DNA of 64,000 bases from Enterobacter cloacae complex sp. ECNIH7 (lineage in GTDB: Bacteria; Pseudomonadota; Gammaproteobacteria; Enterobacterales; Enterobacteriaceae). Under the pieces are notes generated by a model that was not told the origin of the DNA, did not search any database, and worked only from the letters and a program-made list of their open reading frames with translations. The DNA lies in NCBI RefSeq assembly GCF_002208095.1, contig NZ_CP017990.1, forward strand, positions 3,224,001 through 3,288,000, given 5' to 3'. This document shows, in pieces, positions 56,359 to 64,000 of the stretch (position 1 is its first letter; each line of letters starts with the position of its first letter). The position numbers and the translations under genes are program-made.

Positions 56359-58538
56359 TTATTCCTGGGTATAACCGTAGTCGTAATGGCTATATCCCGA
56401 GTTGTAATAAAGCACGGCAGATTTCACGATATCATTGAGGATCGCGCCATTCACCTGCACGCCCATTTGCTGCAGACGCTTCAGGCAGTTCTCGATCTCC
56501 TTGACGCTGGTTTTACCAAAGCGGGCGACCAGCAGCGTGGTCGCCGCCGCTTTGGCTATCAGCAAGGCATCCGTTACGGCAAGCATTGGCGGAGTGTCGA
56601 CAATTACGATGTCATACACTTTGTCTATCTGCGACATCACGGCCTGGAAGCGTTCGCTCATGAGCAGTTCAACGGGATGCGAAGGTTGGGGTCCGCATGT
56701 CAATACATCAAAACCGCCTTTCTCAACGCGCTGAACCGCGTCCTGCCATTCGACAGCTCCTGCGAGCACGCAGGATAATCCCCGATGATTGCTCAGTTTG
56801 AAAACATTGTGGACATACCCCTTGCGCATATCCGCATCAATAAACAGCACTCGCTGTCCGGCCTGAGCGGCAATCGACGCCAGTGAAGTGCTGACCAGCG
56901 TCTTTCCGCAGTCCTGCGTGGGGCCAGTCATCACGACGACCCGGTTTGCGGCATCCATCATGGTAAAATGCAGACTGGTGCGCAGCCCGCGAACCGCCTC
57001 GACAAACCTATCTGCCGGACGGTCAACGGGCAGAAAAGGGACGTTCAACGTCCTGTGCTTCCAATGGGACGCAAACAGGGTTCTCCTGCGCAGGTGCGTT
57101 TTTTTCCAGAGCCATACCGAGCGCGGAAGCGTCGCCAGAAGCGGTATCCCCTGCACTTCCAGTTGTTCAGACGAGGTAATGCCCCGCTTAAAGGCTGAGC
57201 GTGCTAAAACCATTCCGGCAGAGAGCATCAACCCCATCAGCATACCCAGTACGATAATGAGCGCTTTGTGCGGTTTGATCGGATCTGGCTTCGCAACGGC
57301 CGGGTCAATTATCCGCACGTTCCCGATAGTGCTGGAACGCGAAATACTCAACTCTTGCTGACGCGTCAGCAACTGCAGGTATATGGCACGCCCGGATTCA
57401 ACGTCACGACTCAGCCGTAAGATTTCCTGCTGCGTGGAAGGCATGGTTGAGACGCGATTATTCAGTCGCGCACGCTCGCGTTCAAGCGTTTGTTTTTTCT
57501 CCAGCAGGGCACGGTAGGTGGGATGGTCCTTTTTAAAAAGTTGTGAAACCTCTGCTTCGCGGAAAGTCAGCTCGTTAAGCTGGTTTTCCACGTTAACAAC
57601 CTGATCAAGGACTGACTTTGCTTCCAGAGATAAGTCGACAGAATCGCGTTGCTCTCTGTAGGCATTCAGACGCGCTTCAGCTTCATCCAGCTCCCGGCTG
57701 ATCTTAGGTAATTGCTCCTGTAAGAACGTGAGGCTACGGGAATCTTTCGCTTCCTGGCGCGCAATATTCTGGCTGAGAAAATTTTCAGCGATGGTATTAA
57801 GTACCGTAGCGATTCTGGCGGGGTCTTCACCCGTTAACGTTAGTGCGATCATACCGCTCTGTTTCGCCGACTCAACAACCGTAAGCCTGTTCTGAATGGC
57901 GTCGATCGCGTCAAGCCTTGTAACTGCTTCGAGGGTAAACTGGGTGCCTGGTTCCGCGCTGAGGGATGTCACCAGAAGCGACATTCCGTCTTTAACCAGC
58001 GTTTTCCCCACGATGCCTTCTGCTTGAAGCGTTTTTCCCTCAAGACGATACCGCCCTTTTCCCTGTACGGTGAGTAAAAGCGTTTGTGGCTTACCTTCCA
58101 GAAGGGGAATAGTCAGCGCGCCGATCGTTATTTCATCGGATTTACGTCCCCGCACGTGTTCCCACAAAGACCCAATGACAGGAAAAACGCGTCGCCTGGC
58201 GTTGTACGTCAGCCCTAATTGATCAACGGTCTCTCCCAGAATCATCCGTGATCTGAGGAGTAAAATTTCCGGCGCGACATCTGGCGAGAGTTCGGACCCG
58301 AACGGGGTCAGGTTCTTGAGCAGCGAGTTATTCTGCTTCGCCTCTACCTGTACCAGGGCATCAGCCTGATAAACTGGCGTGGCGCTGAACGCGTAGATAC
58401 CCGCGCATACCGTGAACAGGGCGTGACACACGCAATCGTCACCCGGTTGTCAAACATCTCAGCAAGCAACTGAAGAAGATCGATTTCATTATTCTGCGGT
58501 GTCGCAGCACTATATTTGTCTGATTTAGAAGACGACAT
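56359..58538 (-). pseudogene. etk: Tyrosine autokinase Etk (Wzc paralogue), disrupted by a one-base frameshift
   Basis: Two overlapping frames together encode a BY-kinase. The N-terminal piece starts at the ATG at 58538 (MSSSKSDKYSAATPQNNEID) and leaves frame after TIA near 58431. The rest (56359-58431) resumes with CHALFTVCAGIYAFSATPVY. Restoring one base near 58431 gives 726 residues, exactly the E. coli Etk length. The remainder is intact: Wzz-type domain and coiled coil, Walker A GPTQDCGKT, Walker A' FIDADMRKG, Walker B VIVDTPP, and the tyrosine tail YYNSGYSHYDYGY. There is no slippery run at the break, so a mutation or a sequencing error is likelier than programmed shifting. As written, translation yields a short truncated peptide. 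It overlaps the etp stop (TAATG). Confidence 0.85.
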
Positions 58539-58987
58539 TACGGCTTCATTCCTTGTTGACTCAAACGACGAGTCCATTCCTGACTGGCTTTACCCAATTG
58601 CTCGAAAACATATTCATAAACTTCGCGACTTTTGTGATACGGGTCGGGAATGTCCCTGGTTTCCAGCCATTGTCCAAAGAGCAGCGATTTTCCCCGGTTC
58701 TCCGGAGTCATTGCGGCAATAAAACGGAGGTGTTTCGGCTCCATTACCAGAATCAAATCGGATTGTTGCAGCAGGCTGCGCGTCACCTTTCGGGCAACAT
58801 GCCCTTCCAGCGAAACGCCATGACGCCAGGCGACAGCCTGCGCAGCCGCATCCGCCGGGCGTCCTTCAAGTCCAAAAATACCTGCTGAGGTCACCTGCTT
58901 GCCGGGTAATTGCTGACGCAACAGCCGCTCACCAATCGGTGAACGGCAAATATTGCCGGTGCAGACAACTAAGATTGACTGAAACAT
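58538..58987 (-). CDS. etp: Low-molecular-weight protein tyrosine phosphatase Etp
   Basis: A 149-residue phosphatase paralogous to Wzb. The P-loop CTGNICRS has the nucleophile Cys9, and the general acid is Asp115 in DPYHKS. It should dephosphorylate Etk. The ATG at 58987 shares a base with the gfcE stop (TAATG) and gives the family length; the longer reading to 58999 is not needed. Its end likewise overlaps the etk start. The phosphatase is intact although its kinase partner is frameshifted. Confidence 0.92.
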   Translation of the reverse strand: MFQSILVVCTGNICRSPIGERLLRQQLPGKQVTSAGIFGLEGRPADAAAQAVAWRHGVSLEGHVARKVTRSLLQQSDLILVMEPKHLRFIAAMTPENRGKSLLFGQWLETRDIPDPYHKSREVYEYVFEQLGKASQEWTRRLSQQGMKP

Positions 58988-60126
58988 TACTGCGGCCACG
59001 ATCTGATGTAACGAACGGTTTCGGTCAGGTCATGGACGCCGCTGATGGTAGGCACCAGCTGGGCGATCACGCGATTCCAGCGTGATAATGGTGCCGTAGT
59101 GACGTAAACGATGTCATACGGCTCCAGCTGGAATTCCGTACCCAGCACCATGGCTGACGCATCTTCCGCATTCAGTTGATAGATATTGGCAATTTTGTCC
59201 GTGTCGCCTTTTTTGGATACCTGCCGAATAACAAAAATGCCGGTTGCATCGGCCATATTTTGGTTAAGTCCACCAGCATTTCCCAGGGCTTCGGCCAGCG
59301 TCATGCCGCTACGATCCATCTTAAGCGTACTCTGCTTGACCACTTCGCCCATCACGAACACTTTCAGCTCGTCGTTCCGGGGAATAAACAGGATATCGCC
59401 CGGATAAAGCAGCTTATTTTGAGTCAAATCGCCATGCTGCATCAGCGCATAGAGCGAAAGGCGGGCGTCCTTGCCATCATGCGTGAGCACGACGTTACGC
59501 CAGTCGGCATCCGCAGAAAGACCGCCAGCGGCGTTAACCGCATCCATCACCGTCAGTGGAATATTCGTTATGGGTTGTTGGCCCGATTTTTCGACCTCTC
59601 CGGTGACATAGGCTTTTTGCGAACGGAAGGCGGCAATGCTGACGTCCACCTGCGGGCTCTCAATGACTTTATCCAGTCGCGCTGTAATCTCTTCACGTAC
59701 CTGTGAAACCGTTTTTCCCGCCACCCGCAGCTTACCGACATAGGGATAAAAGAGAGTACCATCGGCGTTGACCCAGTTGCCTGCATCGCTTGCGCTACGA
59801 TATTGTCCCGCGGGCGTCGTTAATTCAGGGTGATCCCAGACGGTGACCGTCAGGATGTCGCCTGCGCCAATACGGTATTCCCAGTTTTTGATCTGCTCAT
59901 CCAGATTAGGATTTGCCTGAGATTTCGATACGGTCGGACGCAGCTTTTCAATCAATCCCGGCGTTAATGGGAAAATTTCCACGCGCTTATCAAGATTATA
60001 ATTAACGTCTTCCGCCGCAATGACCTTTTTCCCGGACACACTTAAGTTCTGGCCGGGGGCAAATATACACCCCGTTAACTGACTAACGGTGAGAAATAAC
60101 AGCGAAAATGCAGTTGTACTTTTCAT
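58987..60126 (-). CDS. gfcE: Outer-membrane polysaccharide export lipoprotein GfcE (YccZ, Wza paralogue)
   Basis: A 379-residue Wza-type export protein. The signal peptide ends in LTGC, so Cys20 is lipidated. The export domain motif [20 protein letters not shown], the SLBB-type QKAYVTGEV and LKVFVMGEV segments, and the C-terminal helix [20 protein letters not shown] are present. The VHDLTET ending favours GfcE of the group 4 capsule locus over Wza. It is the first gene of gfcE-etp-etk. gfcABCD are not present upstream, and I see no ops element in its leader. Confidence 0.9.
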   Translation of the reverse strand: MKSTTAFSLLFLTVSQLTGCIFAPGQNLSVSGKKVIAAEDVNYNLDKRVEIFPLTPGLIEKLRPTVSKSQANPNLDEQIKNWEYRIGAGDILTVTVWDHPELTTPAGQYRSASDAGNWVNADGTLFYPYVGKLRVAGKTVSQVREEITARLDKVIESPQVDVSIAAFRSQKAYVTGEVEKSGQQPITNIPLTVMDAVNAAGGLSADADWRNVVLTHDGKDARLSLYALMQHGDLTQNKLLYPGDILFIPRNDELKVFVMGEVVKQSTLKMDRSGMTLAEALGNAGGLNQNMADATGIFVIRQVSKKGDTDKIANIYQLNAEDASAMVLGTEFQLEPYDIVYVTTAPLSRWNRVIAQLVPTISGVHDLTETVRYIRSWPQ

Positions 60127-60614
60127 TTGTATAAATATTTCTTTTTAACGTTGCGCTTATCGTTAATCTTGCAAAGAGATCAAATCTAACGCCATGAAAT
60201 TTAATTGATTATTTTCATGATACATGAAATTCTGACATTATAAAACGTGGCAAAACTGCTCTCTAAAAAACAAAATTGATACTCATCCCTGTAAAAAAAA
60301 AGAGAAGTAAGATTGTTTCGCCCGAAGGCAATATTAAATCTTCTTCGGCAGGAAAGCATTCATACAACAGTCCAATTTTGACGTTAAAAACCATTTTCAG
60401 AATTAATTAGTGAAATAATAAATTTTAAAAATATAAGGAGCAGGCAATATTCACCACAGTGATAAACATCATCCCATTCGACTACACAAAACCGTCCACT
60501 TTTGTTACATTTTTTTTCAAACATACCCTGCGTTGATACTTAAAATGGACTGTCTGCTCCGCTTTGCACGACCTGCAGACGAAAAGTATCTGTAACGATA
60601 TCACTGGAGAAAAA
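60127..60614. other. Divergent intergenic region gfcE-rcnB
   Basis: A 488 bp AT-rich gap. It holds the promoters of gfcE (left) and rcnB (right), an A9 run near 60293-60301 and GGAG just before the rcnB ATG. No JUMPstart/ops motif and no remnant of rcnA, rcnR or gfcD is apparent to me. Confidence 0.65.
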
Positions 60615-60947
60615 ATGGCTAAGCGTAAATTGCTGCTTCTGGGTGTATTACTGTCTCTGGCGGGATCCGCATTCGCTGCCCCGCAAACGGCCGCTGCGCC
60701 ATCCGGCATCAAGGCCTATGAAGAACAAGAGTTCATCGCTGACTTTACGAAATTCAAGATTGGCGACACGGCGCCGGCGCAGTATCAAACGCCAGAGTAC
60801 ACCATCAAACAGTACCAGTTACGTAACCTGCCGGCTCCGGATGCCGGAACCCACTGGACCTATATGGGTGAGAATTACGTGCTGATCGGCGATGCTGATG
60901 GCAAGATCTACAAAGCCTACAATGGAGATATTTTCTATCACCGCTAA
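60615..60947 (+). CDS. rcnB: Nickel/cobalt homeostasis protein RcnB
   Basis: A 110-residue periplasmic protein. The signal peptide is about residues 1-22 (MAKRKLLLLGVLLSLAGSAF, cleavage near AFA). The RcnB domain motif QLRNLPAPDAGTHWTYMGEN and the ending KAYNGDIFYHR are nearly the same as in E. coli RcnB, which tunes Ni and Co efflux by RcnA. The ATG at 60615 has GGAG upstream; a longer reading from 60564 lacks a signal peptide start. In E. coli it follows rcnA, but here neither rcnA nor rcnR is adjacent. Confidence 0.9.
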   Translation: MAKRKLLLLGVLLSLAGSAFAAPQTAAAPSGIKAYEEQEFIADFTKFKIGDTAPAQYQTPEYTIKQYQLRNLPAPDAGTHWTYMGENYVLIGDADGKIYKAYNGDIFYHR

Positions 60948-61377
60948 CGCAATTGTGATTCGCCCCTGGCAGGAAAGTGACCGCCCTTTCCTGCGCACGC
61001 TCTACCTCCATGCCCGGCGTGAAGCCTGGCCATGGCTGGACAGTGCAGACTGGCAGCTTGAAGACTTTGACGCGGCAACCCGTGACGAAGTGATTTGGGT
61101 TGCTGCACAGAACGGTCATCGCCTGGGTTTTGCCTCCGTCTGGACGAACGATAATTTCCTGCACAACCTGTTTGTCGATCCGCAGTATCAGAGCATGGGC
61201 GTCGGGCATAAGTTACTTGAACACGTACAGGAAACGTTTACCAGTACGGGTTCGCTTAAGTGCCTGGTGAAGAATGCGCGGGCTATTGCGTTTTACCAGC
61301 GACACGGCTGGCACATTGAGGCGACGGGTGATTCTCCGGACGGAGAGTATTATTTGATGCACTATCGGTTGGGTTAA
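60922..61377 (+). CDS. GNAT-family N-acetyltransferase
   Basis: A 151-residue acetyltransferase of unknown substrate. The acetyl-CoA motif A, FVDPQYQSMGVGHKLLEHVQ, is clear, with Q-x-x-G-x-G. The C-terminal AIAFYQRHGWHIEATGDSPDGEYYLMHYRL is the typical motif B region. The start is uncertain. The ATG at 60922 lies inside the end of rcnB (26 bp overlap) and suggests coupling; the frame is open to 60892. It is followed by REP elements. Confidence 0.85.
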   Translation: MEIFSITANAIVIRPWQESDRPFLRTLYLHARREAWPWLDSADWQLEDFDAATRDEVIWVAAQNGHRLGFASVWTNDNFLHNLFVDPQYQSMGVGHKLLEHVQETFTSTGSLKCLVKNARAIAFYQRHGWHIEATGDSPDGEYYLMHYRLG

Positions 61378-61378
61378 A

Positions 61379-61455
61379 GTCGGGTGGCGGCTTCGCCTTA
61401 CCCGACCTACGTGATAGTGCCAGTTGTAGGCCAGGTAAGCGAAGCGCCACCCGGC
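61379..61455. repeat. BIME: inverted pair of REP units between the GNAT gene and apbC
   Basis: Two REP palindromes in opposite orientation, GTCGGGTGGCGGCTTCGCC... at 61379-61410 and ...AAGCGCCACCCGGC at 61426-61455, separated by a short linker. They lie between convergent stops and probably end both transcripts. Confidence 0.85.
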
Positions 61456-61472
61456 AATTCAACGCGAAGGCG

Positions 61473-62582
61473 TTAAACCGCGCGGAACGCGATTTCGCCC
61501 GGGATAACTTCGCCCTGCCAGTAAAGCTGCGCCGCAACGCGACCCGCCAGCTGGCGATACATTTCCGCGAATTCGCTGTCCGGACGGCTGACCACTGTCG
61601 GCTTTCCGCTGTCCAGATCTTCACGGAGGGTAATGTGCAGCGGCATCTGCCCCAGCAGCTGAGTGTGATACTTCGCAGCCAGTTTTTCTGCACCACCCGT
61701 ACCGAAGATAGGTTCGTGGTGACCGCAGTTGCTGCAGATGTGCACGCTCATGTTCTCGACGATACCGAGCACCGGCACTTCCACCTTCTCGAACATCACG
61801 ATGCCTTTTTTGGCGTCGATCAGCGCAATATCCTGCGGCGTAGTCACGACGACCGCCCCCGTGACCGGAATGTTCTGCGCCAGCGTCAGCTGAATGTCAC
61901 CGGTGCCCGGCGGCATGTCCAGCACCAGATAATCCAGATCCGGCCACATCGTCTCTTGCAGCATCTGCAGCAGCGCTTTGCTGGCCATCGGGCCGCGCCA
62001 GACCATGGCGTTATCGTCGGTCACCAGGTAACCGATCGAGTTGGTCGCCAGACCGTGGGCCATAATTGGCGCCATGTGGGTCCCGTCCGGCGAGGTGGGG
62101 CGCTGGTTTTCCGCGCCCAGCATGTTCGGAATAGACGGACCGTAGATATCGGCATCCAGAATACCGACCTTTGCCCCTTCCGCTGCCAGCGCGAGCGCCA
62201 GGTTAACGGCGGTAGAGGATTTCCCTACTCCGCCCTTGCCCGAGCTGACGGCAATGATATTTTTCACGCCGTTTACGCCAGGCTGGTTTTTCACGCGCTT
62301 CAGCGTGGCGATGCTGTGGCTCAGCTTCCAGTCGATCGCCTTCGCACCGGTAATGCGCAGCAGCTCAGAGCTGGTCTGCTCTTTCAGCGCATCAAAGGCG
62401 CTGGTCCAGACGAACGGCATCTGCAGCTCAATGTGCAGGGTATCGTCCAGCCAGGCAACGTGGTGTAACGCTTTCAGCGTAGTGAGATTGTGCTTCAGGG
62501 TTGGATGCTGAAAGTTAGCCAGCGTCCCGGCGACCATTGCTCGTAAGGCTTCCGGTGATTTGGCCTGGGATAGAGAACTCAT
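61473..62582 (-). CDS. apbC: Iron-sulfur cluster carrier ApbC (Mrp)
   Basis: A 369-residue P-loop ATPase of the Mrp/Nbp35 family that carries Fe-S clusters to target enzymes. Residues 1-90 form the N-terminal MIP18-like part. The deviant Walker A SSGKGGVGKSS is at about 113-123. The switch LDADIYGPSIPNMLG and VLDMPPGTGDIQ follow. The cluster-binding pair CSNC lies near residues 283-286 (HICSNCGHHE). It is divergent from metG, as in other enterobacteria. Confidence 0.96.
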   Translation of the reverse strand: MSSLSQAKSPEALRAMVAGTLANFQHPTLKHNLTTLKALHHVAWLDDTLHIELQMPFVWTSAFDALKEQTSSELLRITGAKAIDWKLSHSIATLKRVKNQPGVNGVKNIIAVSSGKGGVGKSSTAVNLALALAAEGAKVGILDADIYGPSIPNMLGAENQRPTSPDGTHMAPIMAHGLATNSIGYLVTDDNAMVWRGPMASKALLQMLQETMWPDLDYLVLDMPPGTGDIQLTLAQNIPVTGAVVVTTPQDIALIDAKKGIVMFEKVEVPVLGIVENMSVHICSNCGHHEPIFGTGGAEKLAAKYHTQLLGQMPLHITLREDLDSGKPTVVSRPDSEFAEMYRQLAGRVAAQLYWQGEVIPGEIAFRAV

Positions 62583-62748
62583 CCCGACTCCTTTGTAGTT
62601 GTTCTGAAAAAAGACGTGTAATTACCAAGTTTACCCCAGAGGTAACAATTATTCATTTATGGATTAATGCCCTTATCACTTGGCGTAGTTATTACCTTTC
62701 GGGTAACATCAAAAACCCTTTTCACAGTTAAAAGAAGTAATGCCTACT

Positions 62749-64000
62749 ATGACTCAAGTCGCGAAGAAAATTCTGGTAACGTGCGCACTGCCGTACGCCA
62801 ACGGCTCAATCCACCTCGGCCACATGCTGGAGCATATCCAGGCTGATGTCTGGGTCCGTTACCAGCGAATGCGCGGCCACGAGGTTAACTTCATCTGTGC
62901 GGACGATGCTCACGGCACGCCGATCATGCTGAAAGCGCAGCAGCTGGGGATCTCCCCCGAGCAGATGATTGCCGAAATGAGTCAGGAGCATCAGACCGAT
63001 TTTGCTGGCTTTGACATCAGCTATGACAACTATCACTCCACGCACAGCGACGAAAACCGCGAGCTGTCGGAGCTGATCTACACCCGCCTGAAAGAGAACG
63101 GTTTTATCAAAAACCGCACCATCTCTCAGCTTTACGATCCGGAAAAAGGCATGTTCCTGCCGGACCGTTTCGTCAAAGGCACCTGTCCGAAATGTAAATC
63201 CCCGGACCAGTACGGCGATAACTGCGAAGTGTGCGGCGCAACCTACAGCCCGACCGAGCTTATCGAGCCGAAATCCGTGGTTTCCGGCGCCACGCCCGTC
63301 ATGCGTGACTCCGAGCACTTCTTCTTCGACCTGCCGTCCTTCAGCGAAATGCTGCAGGCGTGGACCCGCAGCGGCGCGCTGCAGGAGCAGGTGGCGAACA
63401 AAATGCAGGAGTGGTTCGAATCCGGCCTGCAGCAGTGGGATATCTCCCGCGATGCGCCGTACTTCGGCTTTGAAATCCCGAACGCGCCGGGCAAATACTT
63501 CTACGTCTGGCTGGACGCGCCAATCGGCTACATGGGCTCCTTCAAGAACCTGTGCGACAAGCGTGGCGACACCGTCAGCTTCGACGAATACTGGAAGAAA
63601 GATTCCACGGCAGAGCTGTATCACTTTATCGGTAAAGACATCGTTTATTTCCACAGCCTGTTCTGGCCGGCGATGCTGGAAGGCAGCAACTTCCGCAAGC
63701 CAACTAACCTGTTCGTACACGGCTACGTGACGGTGAACGGCGCGAAGATGTCCAAGTCTCGCGGGACGTTCATTAAGGCCAGCACCTGGCTGAACCACTT
63801 CGACGCGGACAGCCTGCGCTACTACTACACCGCGAAGCTCTCTTCCCGCATCGACGACATCGACCTGAACCTGGAAGATTTCGTGCAGCGCGTGAACGCG
63901 GACATCGTCAACAAGGTGGTGAACCTGGCCTCCCGTAACGCGGGCTTTATCGCCAAGCGTTTTGACGGCGTGATGGCGGCTGAACTGGCCGATCCTGACC
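62749..64000 (+). CDS. metG: Methionyl-tRNA synthetase MetG (partial, N-terminal 417 residues)
   Basis: The gene runs off the right edge. Class I synthetase features are HLGH (the HIGH motif) at residues 22-25, the zinc-binding knuckle CPKC...CEVCG (about 146-161) and KMSKS at 333-337. It charges initiator and elongator tRNA-Met. I start at the ATG at 62749 ([20 protein letters not shown]). An in-frame ATG at 62740 would add only three residues. Confidence 0.97.
   Translation, partial: MTQVAKKILVTCALPYANGSIHLGHMLEHIQADVWVRYQRMRGHEVNFICADDAHGTPIMLKAQQLGISPEQMIAEMSQEHQTDFAGFDISYDNYHSTHSDENRELSELIYTRLKENGFIKNRTISQLYDPEKGMFLPDRFVKGTCPKCKSPDQYGDNCEVCGATYSPTELIEPKSVVSGATPVMRDSEHFFFDLPSFSEMLQAWTRSGALQEQVANKMQEWFESGLQQWDISRDAPYFGFEIPNAPGKYFYVWLDAPIGYMGSFKNLCDKRGDTVSFDEYWKKDSTAELYHFIGKDIVYFHSLFWPAMLEGSNFRKPTNLFVHGYVTVNGAKMSKSRGTFIKASTWLNHFDADSLRYYYTAKLSSRIDDIDLNLEDFVQRVNADIVNKVVNLASRNAGFIAKRFDGVMAAELADPD

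Noticed and set aside
56359..58538. Programmed ribosomal frameshift in etk
   Set aside because: The junction (ATTGCGTGTGTCACG on the minus strand) has no slippery heptamer or homopolymer run, and intact Etk homologues do not need a shift. A deletion or sequence error is simpler.
60127..60614. Second JUMPstart/ops element upstream of gfcE
   Set aside because: I looked for GGCGGTAG on the minus strand in this gap and did not find it.

Overview
The window looks like chromosome of an Enterobacter-type member of the Enterobacterales. This is inferred from the gene order (wca/wza, yegH, asmA-dcd-udk, dgcE, alkA, yegD, mdtABCD-baeSR, trhP-cyaR, yegS, fbaB, yegTUVW, thiMD, then rcnB, apbC and metG), which follows the E. 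coli/Salmonella backbone. It is also inferred from high-GC coding sequence and from accessory genes (csc sucrose genes, dat-ddc) typical of Enterobacter relatives. No species call is possible from the sequence alone.

Layout. 1-11785 (minus strand) is the promoter-proximal part of the colanic acid cluster, read from wza through wzb, wzc, wcaA-F, gmd, fcl and gmm into a truncated wcaI. Its leader (11786-12477) carries a clear JUMPstart/ops element and a candidate RcsAB box. 12478-23350 holds the envelope protein gene yegH, the udk-dcd-asmA operon, the diguanylate cyclase gene dgcE, alkA and the Hsp70-like yegD. 23563-34500 is the mdtABCD-baeSR efflux and envelope-stress operon, with stops and starts abutting or overlapping throughout. 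34669-36200 is trhP followed by the Hfq-dependent sRNA CyaR with a CRP-type promoter. 38201-46144 is yegS, fbaB, the yegTUV nucleoside-type operon with its GntR regulator yegW, and thiMD behind a TPP riboswitch. 60615-64000 is rcnB, a GNAT gene, apbC and the 5' part of metG.

Accessory insertions. (1) Between cyaR and yegS lies a 1.9 kb, lower-GC mini-island (about 36200-38105). It encodes a glycine-rich hydrophobic protein and a four-helix membrane protein, read here as a candidate pore-forming effector and its immunity protein. Its left edge is the CyaR terminator, which matches the P2-type phage attachment core. A 16/18 direct copy of part of that core lies at the right edge. This is the best candidate for an undescribed system in the window. 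(2) Between thiM and rcnB lies a roughly 14 kb accessory block. It contains a small YadA-type trimeric autotransporter with a small membrane ORF and a lipoprotein, a sucrose locus (cscA, cscB, cscR, no fructokinase), the dat-ddc pathway to 1,3-diaminopropane, an scsD-like thioredoxin, and a second capsule-export set (gfcE-etp-etk) in which etk carries a one-base frameshift.

How the parts connect. The window holds two paralogous Wza/Wzb/Wzc-type export modules: one intact and attached to the colanic acid genes, one lacking polymer genes and with a broken kinase. Envelope stress is a common theme (BaeSR, possible RcsAB/RcsB sites, CyaR). A GC-rich palindromic repeat occurs at least six times in intergenic gaps, usually at operon ends.
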